DNA of 56,771 nt, taken from an uncultured Desulfuromonadales bacterium. Its GTDB lineage: Bacteria; Desulfobacterota; Desulfuromonadia; Desulfuromonadales; Geopsychrobacteraceae. The translations under genes and the position numbers were made by a program. This document shows, piece after piece, positions 19,362 to 27,378 of the stretch (position 1 is its first letter; every line of letters begins with the position of its first letter). Where the stretch lies: the NCBI GenBank assembly GCA_945787295.1, contig CALZHQ010000005.1, positions 1 to 56,771 of the forward strand, read 5' to 3'. The notes under the pieces were generated by a model. That model was not told the DNA's origin. It ran no database searches and saw only the letters and a list, made by a program, of their open reading frames with translations.

Positions 19362-19386
19362 GGGGACAGAATTGAATTCTGTCCCC
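19362..19386. repeat. REP-like perfect palindrome
   Basis: A 25-base palindrome with 12-bp arms: GGGGACAGAATT, a central G, then AATTCTGTCCCC. Sequences ending in CTGTCCCC of this shape recur in many bacterial genomes as REP elements mobilised by RAYT transposases; that link is recalled family knowledge. It lies just after the sucD1 3' end (minus strand) and may also terminate or stabilise that transcript. Confidence 0.55.
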
Positions 19387-19399
19387 GGTCTTAATTCAA

Positions 19400-20272
19400 T
19401 CAGGGTTGCCAGACCTTCAGCAGCGCCTCGGCCATCTCGGCCGGTGAATCGGCAACGCTGATACCACATTCGCGCAAGAAAGCCTTTTTGCTCGCTGCGT
19501 CCCCTTTGCCGCCGGAGATGATGGCACCGGCATGCCCCATCCGTTTGCCCGCAGGAGCAGTGGCGCCGGCGATGAAGGCAGCGACCGGTTTGCGCATGTG
19601 ATCGCGGACAAATTCTGCCGCCTGTTCTTCGGCATCGCCGCCGATCTCGCCGATCATGATCACCGCTTTGGTCTCCGGATCTTCCTCGAACATCTTCAGG
19701 GTGTCGAGGTGGCTGGTGCCGTTGACCGGGTCACCGCCGATCCCGACGCAGGTGGTCTGGCCGATGCCGCGGGTGGTCAGCTGCCAGACCGCTTCATAGG
19801 TCAGGGTGCCGGAACGGGAAACCACGCCGACCGGACCCGGCTTGTGGATGTAGCCGGGCATGATGCCGATCTTGCACTGACCGGGGGTAATCACGCCGGG
19901 GCAGTTGGGGCCGATCAGCCGGCAGTTCTTTCCTTCCATGTACTTGTTGACCTTGACCATATCCAGAACCGGAACCCCCTCGGTGATGCAGATCACCAGT
20001 TCGATGCCGGCATCGACCGCTTCCATGATCGCATCGGCAGAGCCGATTGGCGGAACATAGATGACCGAGGCATTGGCGCCGGTCTTGGCGACCGCATCTT
20101 CAACGGTGTTGAAGATCGGAAATCCGTCAACTTCCTGCCCGCCTTTGCCGGGGGTGACCCCACCGACCATCTGGGTGCCGTAGTCACGGGCGCCTTGGGC
20201 GTGGAACAGGCCGGTCGCACCGGTAATCCCCTGGGTGATGACCTTGGTATCTTTATCGATCAGAATACTCAT
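19400..20272 (-). CDS. sucD: Succinyl-CoA ligase alpha subunit (copy 1)
   Basis: 290 residues. The N-terminal CoA-binding Rossmann domain contains [13 protein letters not shown] and [20 protein letters not shown]. The ligase domain carries the phosphohistidine loop [10 protein letters not shown] and the [16 protein letters not shown] block. With the beta subunit it interconverts succinyl-CoA and succinate with substrate-level ATP or GTP formation in the citric acid cycle. The start MSILIDKD follows AAGGAGAG; 14 upstream in-frame codons overlap the intergenic region. It lies 42 bases downstream of sucC copy 1. Confidence 0.95.
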   Translation of the reverse strand: MSILIDKDTKVITQGITGATGLFHAQGARDYGTQMVGGVTPGKGGQEVDGFPIFNTVEDAVAKTGANASVIYVPPIGSADAIMEAVDAGIELVICITEGVPVLDMVKVNKYMEGKNCRLIGPNCPGVITPGQCKIGIMPGYIHKPGPVGVVSRSGTLTYEAVWQLTTRGIGQTTCVGIGGDPVNGTSHLDTLKMFEEDPETKAVIMIGEIGGDAEEQAAEFVRDHMRKPVAAFIAGATAPAGKRMGHAGAIISGGKGDAASKKAFLRECGISVADSPAEMAEALLKVWQP

Positions 20273-20314
20273 CATTCTCTCCTTGATTTTTCGAATATGC
20301 CAATGGCGCCGCAA

Positions 20315-21478
20315 TTAGCCGTTGACGGCTTTGACGATTTTTTCGGCAGCGTCGGCCATGCCGTCGGCGCTGACAATGTTCAGGCCCGATTCGGCCAGCA
20401 GCTTTTTGCCCAGTTCGACGTTGGTCCCTTCCAGTCGAACCACCAGTGGAACCTTGACGCCGACCTGCTTGGCCCCTTCGATAACCCCGGTGGCGATAAC
20501 GTCACATTTCATGATGCCGCCGAAGATGTTGACCAGGATGCCTTCGACCTTGTCGTCGGAGAGAATGATTTTGAAGGCTTCGGTGACCCGCTCGATGGTG
20601 GCACCGCCCCCAACGTCGAGGAAGTTGGCCGGAGAACCACCGTAGTGCTGGATGATGTCCATGGTTGCCATGGCCAGACCGGCGCCGTTGACCATGCAGC
20701 CGATATTGCCGTCCAGGGCAATGTAGGAGAGATCGTACTGGGACGCCTCTATCTCCATCGGGTCCTCTTCATCGTAGTCGCGCAGGTCACGGACCAGCGG
20801 ATGACGGAACAGGGCGTTTTCGTCAAAGTTGAGCTTGGCGTCGAGGCAGAGCAGGTCACCTTCAACGGTCTGGATCAGCGGATTGATCTCGAGCAGGGAG
20901 CAGTCAGTTTCGACAAAGGTGCGATAGAGATTCTGCAGTAACGGCACCGCCTGCTTGACCTGGGCGATTTCAAAGCCGAGCTTGAAGGCGACGTTGCGGG
21001 CCTGGAAGGCGGTCAGTCCGACCACCGGGTCAACCGCTTCGAAAAAGATCTTCTCCGGGGTTTTGGCCGCCACTTCCTCGATATCCATGCCGCCTTCGGC
21101 CGAGGCCATCAGGGTGACCTTGTCAGTGGCCCGGTCGACCAGAAAGGACACGTAGAATTCGTCAGCGATGTTGCTGCCTTTTTCGATCAGCACCCGTTTG
21201 ACGATCTTCCCTTCCGGGCCGGTCTGGTGGGTGACCAGGGTCATGCCGAACATATCACGGGCATACTGCTTGACTTCATCAGCCGTCTTGGCGATTTTGA
21301 CGCCGCCACCCTTGCCACGGCCACCAGCGTGAATCTGGGCCTTGACAGCCCACGGACCATCACCGAGACGCCGAGCCCAGTCGCGCGCCGCGTTACCGTT
21401 GTAGACCACATGCCCGTCTGGAACCGGAACACCAAATTTACGCAAAATCGCTTTTGCCTGATACTCGTGAATGTTCAT
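20315..21478 (-). CDS. sucC: Succinyl-CoA ligase beta subunit (copy 1)
   Basis: 387 residues. The ATP-grasp nucleotide-binding domain (first 240 residues) shows [36 protein letters not shown] and EINPLI. The C-terminal CoA-ligase domain has [26 protein letters not shown] and [13 protein letters not shown]. The start MNIHEY is the family norm; two upstream ATG-like codons give MRMR. It pairs with the sucD copy downstream. A promoter-like sequence lies about 100 bases upstream. Confidence 0.95.
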   Translation of the reverse strand: MNIHEYQAKAILRKFGVPVPDGHVVYNGNAARDWARRLGDGPWAVKAQIHAGGRGKGGGVKIAKTADEVKQYARDMFGMTLVTHQTGPEGKIVKRVLIEKGSNIADEFYVSFLVDRATDKVTLMASAEGGMDIEEVAAKTPEKIFFEAVDPVVGLTAFQARNVAFKLGFEIAQVKQAVPLLQNLYRTFVETDCSLLEINPLIQTVEGDLLCLDAKLNFDENALFRHPLVRDLRDYDEEDPMEIEASQYDLSYIALDGNIGCMVNGAGLAMATMDIIQHYGGSPANFLDVGGGATIERVTEAFKIILSDDKVEGILVNIFGGIMKCDVIATGVIEGAKQVGVKVPLVVRLEGTNVELGKKLLAESGLNIVSADGMADAAEKIVKAVNG

Positions 21479-21578
21479 TCGCATCCTCACATGGTTGGAT
21501 TAAAGACGGGTACCACCATTCGGCAGCTCCCGCATCTGAAAAGTAACTGACGGCCCCAGAGATCACCGTACCCTAGAG

Positions 21579-21608
21579 CGTATACATGATCTGGCGGTAG
21601 GCTGTCAA
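21579..21608 (-). promoter_or_regulatory. Candidate sigma-70 promoter for sucCD copy 1
   Basis: On the minus strand TTGACA (21608-21603), an 18-base spacer and TATACG (21584-21579) lie about 100 bases before the sucC1 start codon. Sequence match only; the spacer is one base longer than optimal. Confidence 0.5.
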
Positions 21609-21951
21609 GTGGTCTTACCATGACTATGGTCTGGCATGTTCGTCTGGCCACACTGTGCCTGAACGCAGGTCAAGTAATGATAGCCCCTCCCGCTTGGCAC
21701 CACAGCGTTTGAAACTGGCCATCTAGCCAGTCCACGTGGGAATGCGGAGACGGTCAGGGTGATCACAGCTGCAGGTTCTTTCAATCTATGTTCTTTGTCG
21801 GAGGCTGGCTGACGCTGGAGAACGTCGGACGAAGGCTGGTGCTGGGGCATTGGCAAGCCTGGGAGGGCTCTTCGCCGTTATGCGGAGAAAATAGACCGGC
21901 CTGAACTGAACCGGTCATAAATATTCGGTCCTAAAACCCTAACAAAAGCTC
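21609..21951. other. Non-coding gap between the two sucCD pairs
   Basis: About 340 bases with no convincing gene. The only long open frame (minus, 21605-21856) has a composition unlike the neighbours, no recognisable domain and no good ribosome binding site. The stretch could be a decayed insertion or gene remnant, but I recognise no terminal repeats. Confidence 0.4.
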
Positions 21952-22036
21952 TTGCCACCAAGACACCAAGAGCACCAAGTAAACCCCGATTCCTGGTTTT
22001 TGTTTCTCTTAGCGCCTTGATGCCTTGGTGACTAAA
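21952..22036. repeat. Intergenic imperfect palindrome, CTTGGTG family, copy A
   Basis: The left arm (21952-21983) is rich in CACCAAG triplets (GCCACCAAGACACCAAGAGC) and the right arm (22002-22035) has CTTGATGCCTTGGTGACTAAA. Together they form an imperfect long hairpin just downstream of sucD copy 2. A second copy in the opposite orientation is at 25285-25400. Similar elements occur as dispersed extragenic repeats in Geobacter-like genomes (recalled). Confidence 0.6.
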
Positions 22037-22102
22037 TGAAGACTTTTCTTCAGACCTTTTTTGCTGGTTATAAAACCGTAAATATCTGATGTTGCTTCGT
22101 TT

Positions 22103-22990
22103 CTATCCTTGTGCTGTTTTCAGCACTTCGGCAACTTTTTTACCGATATCCGCCGGCGAGTCGACAACGTGGACACCGCATTTTTCCAGCGCTGCCATCT
22201 TGGCTGCGGCCGTGTCATCGCCACCGGAAATAATCGCCCCGGCGTGGCCCATTCTTTTCCCTTTGGGGGCTGTTTGTCCGGCGATAAAGCTGACCACCGG
22301 TTTGTTGAAGTTCTGCTTGATCCATTCACCGGCTTTGACTTCAGCCTGGCCCCCGATTTCGCCGATCAGAACGACACATTCGGTCTGCGCATCGAATTGG
22401 AACATCTCCAGCAGATCGATATATTTCAAACCAATAATCGGGTCGCCGCCGATGCCGATGCAGGTCGATTGGCCGTAACCGAAGGCACTCACCTGCTTGA
22501 CCGCTTCGTAGGTCAGGGTGCCCGATTTGGAGATGATGCCGACGGTGCCGGGGGTGTGGATTTCTCCCGGCATGATGCCCATTTTGCATTCGCCAGGCGT
22601 GATAACGCCCGGACAGTTCGGACCGATCAGCATGGTTTTGGAGGCGCTGGTTTTCATCAGCCGCTTGACCTTGATCATGTCCTTGACCGGAATGCCTTCG
22701 GTGATGCAGACACAAAGATCCAGGTTGGCATCGATCGATTCCATCACCGCGTCAGCCGCATAGGCCGGTGGAACGTAAACGATTGAGGCATTGGCGCCGG
22801 TTTTACGGATCGCCTCTTCAACGGTGTCAAACACCGGAGTGCCGTCAACATCGCTGCCGCCCCGTCCAGGGACAACCCCGGCAACGATGTTGGTTCCGTA
22901 CCCCCGCATCTTCTGGGCGTGAAATTTGCCCTGGGAGCCGGTCAGCCCCTGCACGAGGACTTTGGTTCTATTATTAACAAGTATGCTCAT
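22103..22990 (-). CDS. sucD: Succinyl-CoA ligase-type alpha subunit (copy 2)
   Basis: 295 residues, colinear with copy 1 but clearly diverged. It has the CoA-binding [33 protein letters not shown] and the phosphohistidine loop [10 protein letters not shown]. The block after GIGGDP differs: [11 protein letters not shown] here versus [11 protein letters not shown] in copy 1, a region near the active site in the family. The same operon order (beta then alpha, 18-base gap) suggests an old duplication or separate acquisition. The enzyme could be a true succinyl-CoA ligase isozyme or act on another dicarboxylate; I cannot tell from sequence. Confidence 0.9.
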   Translation of the reverse strand: MSILVNNRTKVLVQGLTGSQGKFHAQKMRGYGTNIVAGVVPGRGGSDVDGTPVFDTVEEAIRKTGANASIVYVPPAYAADAVMESIDANLDLCVCITEGIPVKDMIKVKRLMKTSASKTMLIGPNCPGVITPGECKMGIMPGEIHTPGTVGIISKSGTLTYEAVKQVSAFGYGQSTCIGIGGDPIIGLKYIDLLEMFQFDAQTECVVLIGEIGGQAEVKAGEWIKQNFNKPVVSFIAGQTAPKGKRMGHAGAIISGGDDTAAAKMAALEKCGVHVVDSPADIGKKVAEVLKTAQG

Positions 22991-23008
22991 TGTCTTCTCC
23001 CTATTTAC

Positions 23009-24220
23009 TTATGACTTCGCAGAAGTTTTCTTTTTATCGCCCTTGTCGCCAGCAGCCAGTTCGACAGCTTTTTGTGCCGCGTCAGCCATGGTGTCGCCGG
23101 TAACAATGTTCAGCCCGGACTTGGTCGCTCCCTCTTCGAGAATTTTTCTGCCCTCCTGCACGTTGGTCCCGTCCAGCCTGACGACGATGTGCCGGTCACT
23201 CGGCACCTCCTCCGAGGCGGTCAGGACGCCCTGAGCAATGAGGTCACAGCGGACGATGCCGCCGAAAATATTGACAAAAATAACTTTCACCTTCGGATCG
23301 GTCAAAATGATCTTGAACGCTTCGCGAACCTTGCTGACATCGGCACCGCCGCCAACATCCAGGAAGTTGGCCGGGTCGCCGCCGTAGGACTTGATAATGT
23401 CCATGGTCGCCATCGCCAGGCCGGCACCGTTAACCATGCAGCCGATGTTGCCATCCATGCTGACATAAGAGAGGTCGAAGATGGAGGCGCGAACTTCCTG
23501 CGGCTCCAGCTCGCCGTAGTCTTTCATCTCTTCGATTTTCGGATGCCGGTAAAGCGCATTTTCGTCAACCGACATTTTTGCGTCGAGGCAGATGATATCC
23601 CCATCACCGGTGACGACCAGCGGGTTGATCTCCAGCATCATGCCATCGTGGTCAGCGAACACCTGGTAGAGTTTATTGGCGACATCGGCAAATTGATTCA
23701 GCAGGCTGGAGGCGAGGCCGATTTTTTTGGCGATTTTTCTGCCGAGAAAATGCCCCATCCCGGTCACCGGGTTGATGCGCGCGGTGACAATCGCGTCCGG
23801 ATTTTTCTCCGCGACTTCCTCGATATCCATGCCGCCTTCTGAACTGGCAATAATCATGTGTTGTTCGGAATCCCGGTCAACCAGAAAGCTCAGATAGATC
23901 TCCTGCTTTATATCTGTCGCTTTTTCAATCAGGGTCCGGCGGACAATCTTGCCTTCAGGGCCAGTCTGTTTGGTGACGATTTTCATTCCCAGCATTTGCG
24001 ATGCAACGTCGTAGACTTCGCTGAAGGTTTTGACAATCTTTACCCCACCCGCCTTGCCGCGACCGCCGGCATGTACCTGGGCCTTTATCACCCAGGCGTC
24101 GCCTTTAAGTTCTTTGGCGACGCGCAGAGCGTCACTGGCCGTGGAGGCAACACCACCGTCAGGAACGGGAACACCATAATTTCTGAGGAGTCCTTTAGCT
24201 TGAAATTCGTGCAGATCCAT
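23009..24220 (-). CDS. sucC: Succinyl-CoA ligase-type beta subunit (copy 2)
   Basis: 403 residues with ATP-grasp domain ([45 protein letters not shown]) and CoA-ligase domain ([31 protein letters not shown]). It is 16 residues longer than copy 1, with an extra Lys-rich tail ([13 protein letters not shown]) absent there, and reads [18 protein letters not shown] where copy 1 reads [17 protein letters not shown]. The start follows GAAAGGTTAGCC. It precedes its alpha subunit by 18 bases. Confidence 0.92.
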   Translation of the reverse strand: MDLHEFQAKGLLRNYGVPVPDGGVASTASDALRVAKELKGDAWVIKAQVHAGGRGKAGGVKIVKTFSEVYDVASQMLGMKIVTKQTGPEGKIVRRTLIEKATDIKQEIYLSFLVDRDSEQHMIIASSEGGMDIEEVAEKNPDAIVTARINPVTGMGHFLGRKIAKKIGLASSLLNQFADVANKLYQVFADHDGMMLEINPLVVTGDGDIICLDAKMSVDENALYRHPKIEEMKDYGELEPQEVRASIFDLSYVSMDGNIGCMVNGAGLAMATMDIIKSYGGDPANFLDVGGGADVSKVREAFKIILTDPKVKVIFVNIFGGIVRCDLIAQGVLTASEEVPSDRHIVVRLDGTNVQEGRKILEEGATKSGLNIVTGDTMADAAQKAVELAAGDKGDKKKTSAKS

Positions 24221-24531
24221 GGCTAACCTTTCTCGTTTATTGCGAACCTTTTAATGGTGGTTTTCGTTGAAGCCTCCCGAACAGAAGTTTTCAACAGCGT
24301 ATTGTCTGATTGATCTCTTGACTCTATATAATTTGCGGCTTGATATTTTGTCTAACCATCATTCCTATAGGTGAGGGTCGTTTTTAAAGTTTGATAAAAA
24401 ATACCTTATCATGTGTAGACGATTTGGTGACAATCTGACAAGTGGCCGCGCCATCGATAGGTTTGTGCTTTTTTAACGCAGCCATGGGAAAAACTATAGC
24501 CTGTCGTTCTGGCGGAGCAAGCGAGGGGAAT

Positions 24532-24564
24532 AAAAAAACCGGCCAGAGATGAATCTGGCCGGTT
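24532..24564 (-). terminator. Intrinsic terminator after the transaldolase gene
   Basis: A perfect 11-bp stem (AACCGGCCAGA at 24537-24547 with TCTGGCCGGTT at 24554-24564), six-base loop, followed on the minus strand by seven T. The remaining gap 24221-24531 upstream of sucC copy 2 is AT-rich and shows nothing else I can assign. Confidence 0.88.
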
Positions 24565-24596
24565 GATAAAAGGAGAGAAAATTAGCGGTTGGCGAG

Positions 24597-25238
24597 TTAC
24601 TTGGTTTTTTCCCAGTCCGCCAAAAATTTTTCGATGCCGATATCGGTCAGCGGGTGCTTGGCCAGCTGAATCATAACGCCGTAAGGGATGGTGCAGATGT
24701 CGGCGCCGATCAGCCCGGCGTTAAGCACATGCAGCGGGTTGCGGACCGAGGCGACGATGATCTCGGTGTCGTAGCCGTAGTTGTCGTAAATCGAGCGGAT
24801 CTGCTCGACCCCTTCCATTCCTTCGTGGCCGATGTCATCAAGGCGGCCGACAAAAGGTGATACGTACGAGGCTCCGGCCTTGGCAGCCAGCAGGGCCTGC
24901 AGCGAGGAGAAGATCAGGGTGACGTTGGTGTTGATGCCGTCGGCACTGAACTGCTTGGTCGCTTTCAAGCCTTCGGTGGTCATCGGCACCTTGATAACGA
25001 TATTCTCGTGGATCTTGGCCAGCTCGCGGCCTTCGGCAAGCATTCCCGGAGCATCCAGAGCGATGACCTCGGCGGAGATCGGGCCGTCAACGATGTTGGT
25101 GATTTCGGTGATCACTTCCCTGAAATCGCGACCGCTTTTGGCGATCAGCGAAGGGTTGGTGGTGACGCCGTCGACCAGCCCCAGCTCGTGGGCGGCGCGG
25201 ATTTCTTCTACTTCTGCAGTATCGATAAAAAACTTCAT
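24597..25238 (-). CDS. tal: Transaldolase, TalC/MipB type
   Basis: 213 residues of the short transaldolase/fructose-6-phosphate aldolase family. It has [26 protein letters not shown], the Schiff-base Lys block [12 protein letters not shown], and [32 protein letters not shown] Phe in LIFS (where fructose-6-phosphate aldolases have Tyr) and PFVGRLDD point to true transaldolase activity, transferring dihydroxyacetone units in the non-oxidative pentose phosphate pathway. The ATG at 25238 follows AAGGAGCCCTTG; the preceding in-frame TTG is not needed. Confidence 0.92.
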   Translation of the reverse strand: MKFFIDTAEVEEIRAAHELGLVDGVTTNPSLIAKSGRDFREVITEITNIVDGPISAEVIALDAPGMLAEGRELAKIHENIVIKVPMTTEGLKATKQFSADGINTNVTLIFSSLQALLAAKAGASYVSPFVGRLDDIGHEGMEGVEQIRSIYDNYGYDTEIIVASVRNPLHVLNAGLIGADICTIPYGVMIQLAKHPLTDIGIEKFLADWEKTK

Positions 25239-25284
25239 CAAGGGCTCCTTTATAGGTTAATAAGCTTCAGCGAGTTGTAAATCG

Positions 25285-25400
25285 ATTGCCACCAAGTTCA
25301 CCAAGAAGAGCTGAAAAGCTCTTGTCAGGTTTAAATCCAAGAAAAAATCTAGAATTTTTTTGCCTTGCTTGGTGCTCTTCGTGGCTTGGTGGCTAAATTG
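25285..25400. repeat. Intergenic imperfect palindrome, CTTGGTG family, copy B
   Basis: The left arm has GCCACCAAGTTCACCAAGAAG and the right arm has TTGGTGCTCTTCGTGGCTTG, with a central TCTAGA. The right arm resembles the reverse complement of copy A's left arm, so the two copies are oppositely oriented. It lies between the PP0621-like gene and the transaldolase gene. Confidence 0.6.
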
Positions 25401-25410
25401 ATTGTCGGTT

Positions 25411-25665
25411 TCATGTGTTTTTCTTCTTGTATTCTTTCAGGCATTTTTTTGAGCAAAAATGCTGCTGCTGGCCATTGACCTGGGCCGAGACCGCATCGCC
25501 GAGCGGGATAAAAGTGCCGCACTGCGGGTCTTCGACCATCTGTTCCCCTTCGCGGGACCGGTTGCGCGGCATTTTGCCTCCCCGTTTCTGTTTCGGGCGG
25601 ATCATACCCTGGATCATCGAATAGCCGACGAAACCGAGCAGAATCAACATCAGTAGCTTAATCAT
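25411..25665 (-). CDS. PP0621-family small membrane-anchored metal-motif protein
   Basis: 84 residues. An N-terminal hydrophobic anchor (IKLLMLILLGFVGYSMI) is followed by a basic linker and a Cys motif module: DPQCGTFIPLGDAVSAQVNG and HFCSKKCLKEYKKK. The DPxCGT...FCSxxC pattern matches the PP0621 family and resembles YHS/TRASH zinc or copper-binding modules. Family function is not established. The start overlaps the end of folK by eight bases, so translation is probably coupled. Confidence 0.8.
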   Translation of the reverse strand: MIKLLMLILLGFVGYSMIQGMIRPKQKRGGKMPRNRSREGEQMVEDPQCGTFIPLGDAVSAQVNGQQQHFCSKKCLKEYKKKNT

Positions 25666-26182
25666 GATCTATCCATTCATCGTCTGAGCGGCTGATTCCT
25701 TCCGTTTCCGGCAGCATCGACAGTAGCTCAGTGACCGTTTGCTGCAGGACCGGGTGTTTGAAATCGGCAGCCAACTCTGCCAGAGGCATGAGTACAAAGT
25801 GGCGCTGCTGCAGGCGTGGGTGCGGTAGGACCAGTTCTCTGGTGTCGAGGATCAGCTGGTCGTAGAACAGCAAGTCGAGATCAAGCGTCCGGGCTCCCCA
25901 GCGAATTTCTCGAGTGCGACCGGCAGCATCTTCGATTTTCCGGCAAAAATCAAGCACCTCTTTCGCCGCCAGATCGGTTGCCAGTTCAACGACAGCGTTC
26001 AGATAATCCGGTTGTCCGGCCGGGCCACCGATTGGCGGCGTCCGATAGAGGGCCGATGCAGCAACCAGTTCAATCCGGGGGTGCTGCTTCAGTTTGTCTG
26101 CGGCATTTTTAAACGCCTGCTGTGGTTCACCAAGATTGCCACCTAAGGCAAGAAATGCTCGACTCTTTGCTGCAGGTATCAT
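25658..26182 (-). CDS. folK: Hydroxymethyl-dihydropterin pyrophosphokinase
   Basis: 174 residues. Catalyses pyrophosphoryl transfer from ATP to 6-hydroxymethyl-7,8-dihydropterin in folate synthesis. Diagnostic blocks are ALGGNLGEPQQAF, YRTPPIGGPAGQPDYLNAVVEL and the signature RWGARTLDLDLLFYD with the paired metal-binding aspartates, then LPHPRLQQRHFVLMPLAEL. The length is normal. It overlaps the downstream PP0621-like gene. The ribosome binding site at the chosen ATG is weak. Confidence 0.94.
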   Translation of the reverse strand: MIPAAKSRAFLALGGNLGEPQQAFKNAADKLKQHPRIELVAASALYRTPPIGGPAGQPDYLNAVVELATDLAAKEVLDFCRKIEDAAGRTREIRWGARTLDLDLLFYDQLILDTRELVLPHPRLQQRHFVLMPLAELAADFKHPVLQQTVTELLSMLPETEGISRSDDEWIDHD

Positions 26183-26240
26183 AACTTGAAAGATTAAAAC
26201 ACAGACGTGAAAACAAAATCAATTTAGATAGGACCTATAT

Positions 26241-26642
26241 ATGCAACTGAGTTTGACCCTTGGGGTTGCCGACCTGCAACGGACCGCTGATTTTTACCGC
26301 GAAATTCTGCAGCTGAACCCTCTGCGAAGTCAGGCGGATGGCAAAACTCCTGATTTTTTGCTGCTGCGTTGCGGTGAGACCTGTCTCGTCTTCCGTCAGC
26401 TGGCCGAACTGGAGGCTCAGCATCCGGCCTTGTTGCAGAACCTGACCCGGCAATCGCTTGGTGTTGGTGTCCAAGTGGAGTTCAGTTGTCCCGACCTGAC
26501 CGTCGTGCGCAGCTGCATCGAGCGTTACCAGTGGCCTGTCGCCTACGAACTGGAGGATGATGAGCATCAACGCAAGGAGCTCTGGTTACACGATCCGGAT
26601 GGTTATCTGCTGGTTCTGAATGAGGAAGGACAAAAAGATTAG
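26241..26642 (+). CDS. VOC-superfamily (glyoxalase/bleomycin-resistance fold) protein
   Basis: 133 residues. Begins MQLSLTLGVADLQRTADFYREILQL, the canonical first beta-alpha unit of VOC proteins, and ends with LWLHDPDGYLLVLNEE, the matching C-terminal metal-ligand block (Glu/His-type ligands not all evident). Family members include glyoxalase I, extradiol dioxygenases and antibiotic-binding proteins; the substrate is unknown. It diverges from folK. Confidence 0.82.
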   Translation: MQLSLTLGVADLQRTADFYREILQLNPLRSQADGKTPDFLLLRCGETCLVFRQLAELEAQHPALLQNLTRQSLGVGVQVEFSCPDLTVVRSCIERYQWPVAYELEDDEHQRKELWLHDPDGYLLVLNEEGQKD

Positions 26643-26818
26643 TAATAATAGTTAGATAGATTTTATATCTGCTTGACCTGATAAATTCCAACACAACCAG
26701 AAGGTGATTTTATTGTGTGATCGTAAATCATTTTTACGAGCATAATTTTTTTTGATTGCTTGACCCAGTTTTTTTGCGCATCCAGATTTTCAGTTAAACA
26801 CTCAACAATTAAAAATTA

Positions 26819-26847
26819 TTGACAGGGAGCTTGGGCGAGAATATAGT
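26819..26847 (+). promoter_or_regulatory. Strong sigma-70-like promoter of the riboswitch array
   Basis: A perfect TTGACA (26819-26824), 17-base spacer and TATAGT (26842-26847). The predicted start point, near 26854, lies just before the first aptamer. It is the only good promoter seen in 26643-26870, so all three riboswitches would sit in one leader of about 525 nucleotides. Confidence 0.75.
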
Positions 26848-26862
26848 CTCCAAAATTAAATA

Positions 26863-26950
26863 ACGATAATCGATAATACTAAACCATTCGCAAGGATGGG
26901 GCGGAAAGCCCATAGGGTCTCACGTAGACAGCCGGGTTGCCGAAATATCG
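26863..26950 (+). promoter_or_regulatory. GEMM-I riboswitch aptamer, copy 1 (GEMM-Ib/cGAMP type)
   Basis: Core features of GEMM-I are present: AAACC, a CCATTC/GGATGG helix closed by a GNRA loop (GCAA), the GGAAAGCC receptor strand, a small GTCT/AGAC hairpin, and GCCGGGTTGCCGA. P1 can form from CGATA and TATCG. The base aligning with G20 of the Vc2 aptamer is A (in ATACTAAACC), which in Geobacter marks GEMM-Ib riboswitches that bind 3',3'-cGAMP. The aptamer's 3' strand overlaps the terminator stem, so ligand binding should favour read-through (an ON switch; inference). Confidence 0.88.
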
Positions 26951-26977
26951 CCTGATATTCGGTGAGCCGGTTTTTTT
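26932..26977 (+). terminator. Riboswitch terminator 1
   Basis: CCGGGTTGCCGAAATATC (26932-26949) pairs imperfectly with GATATTCGGTGAGCCGG (26954-26970), followed by seven T. The left arm consists of conserved 3' aptamer bases, so aptamer and terminator exclude each other. Confidence 0.88.
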
Positions 26978-26998
26978 GCGCCCTCACCGGTTATCATG

Positions 26999-27085
26999 AC
27001 GATAATCGATAATACTAAACCATCCGCGAGGATGGGGCGGAAAACCTATTGGGTCTCACGTAGACAGCCGGGTTACCGAAATATC
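26999..27085 (+). promoter_or_regulatory. GEMM-I riboswitch aptamer, copy 2 (GEMM-Ib/cGAMP type)
   Basis: Nearly the same as copy 1, with a perfect CCATCC-GCGA-GGATGG GNRA hairpin and the ATACTAAACC entry (A at Vc2 position 20). It departs at the receptor strand: GGAAAACCTATTGGG instead of GGAAAGCCCATAGGG. This includes G to A at a base conserved in GEMM-I, so ligand affinity may differ from the other copies. It has its own terminator. Confidence 0.87.
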
Positions 27086-27113
27086 ACCTGATATTCGGTG
27101 AGCCGGTTTTTTT
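27068..27113 (+). terminator. Riboswitch terminator 2
   Basis: Same architecture as terminator 1: CCGGGTTACCGAAATATC pairs with GATATTCGGTGAGCCGG (27090-27106), followed by seven T at 27107-27113. Confidence 0.87.
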
Positions 27114-27132
27114 GTGCCTCATCGTCTATCAC

Positions 27133-27221
27133 TGACGATACACGATAATACTAAACCATCCGCGAGGATGGGGCAGAAAGCCCATAGGGTCTCATGCAGA
27201 CAGCCGGGTTACCGAAGTATC
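27133..27221 (+). promoter_or_regulatory. GEMM-I riboswitch aptamer, copy 3 (GEMM-Ib/cGAMP type)
   Basis: Third tandem copy, with the GCGA GNRA hairpin, GTCT-CATGC-AGAC arm and GCCGGGTTACCGA. The A at Vc2 position 20 is kept. It reads GGGGCAGAAAGCCC where copy 1 has GGGGCGGAAAGCCC. The sequence beyond the aptamer differs more from copies 1 and 2 than those differ from each other, suggesting it is the older unit and that copies 1-2 arose by a recent duplication. Confidence 0.85.
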
Positions 27222-27248
27222 AGCGACTTAATCGGTCCCGGCATTTTT
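27203..27248 (+). terminator. Riboswitch terminator 3
   Basis: GCCGGG-TT-ACCGA (27203-27215) can pair with TCGGTCCCGGC (27232-27242), followed by A and five T. It is weaker than the first two (internal mismatches, shorter T run). From its end to the start codon (27249-27378) I see only the untranslated leader and the GGAGAAG ribosome binding site. Confidence 0.75.
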
Positions 27249-27378
27249 GTGTCCGGACGCAAAAAAGTTGGCACCACAGCAATAAGGAGGTCTGGCGAGC
27301 TGGTATCTAAAGGAATGATTGGTGAAAAGTTTTTCCGATGAAATTAATTAAGTCACAGAACCTAAATGGAGAAGTTAA

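Noticed and set aside
19532..20941. Very long plus-strand open frame (469 codons) opposite sucD/sucC copy 1
   Set aside because: It is antisense to two clear genes, with composition typical of a mirror frame in high-GC third positions, and has no domain I recognise.
21605..21856. Minus-strand 83-codon frame between the sucCD pairs
   Set aside because: No recognised domain, poor start context, and it overlaps the likely sucCD1 promoter. Treated as a non-coding or decayed region.
27270..27286. TGGCACC sequence upstream of the cytochrome as a sigma-54 promoter
   Set aside because: No GC at the -12 position with correct spacing, and a much better sigma-70-like promoter precedes the riboswitch array.
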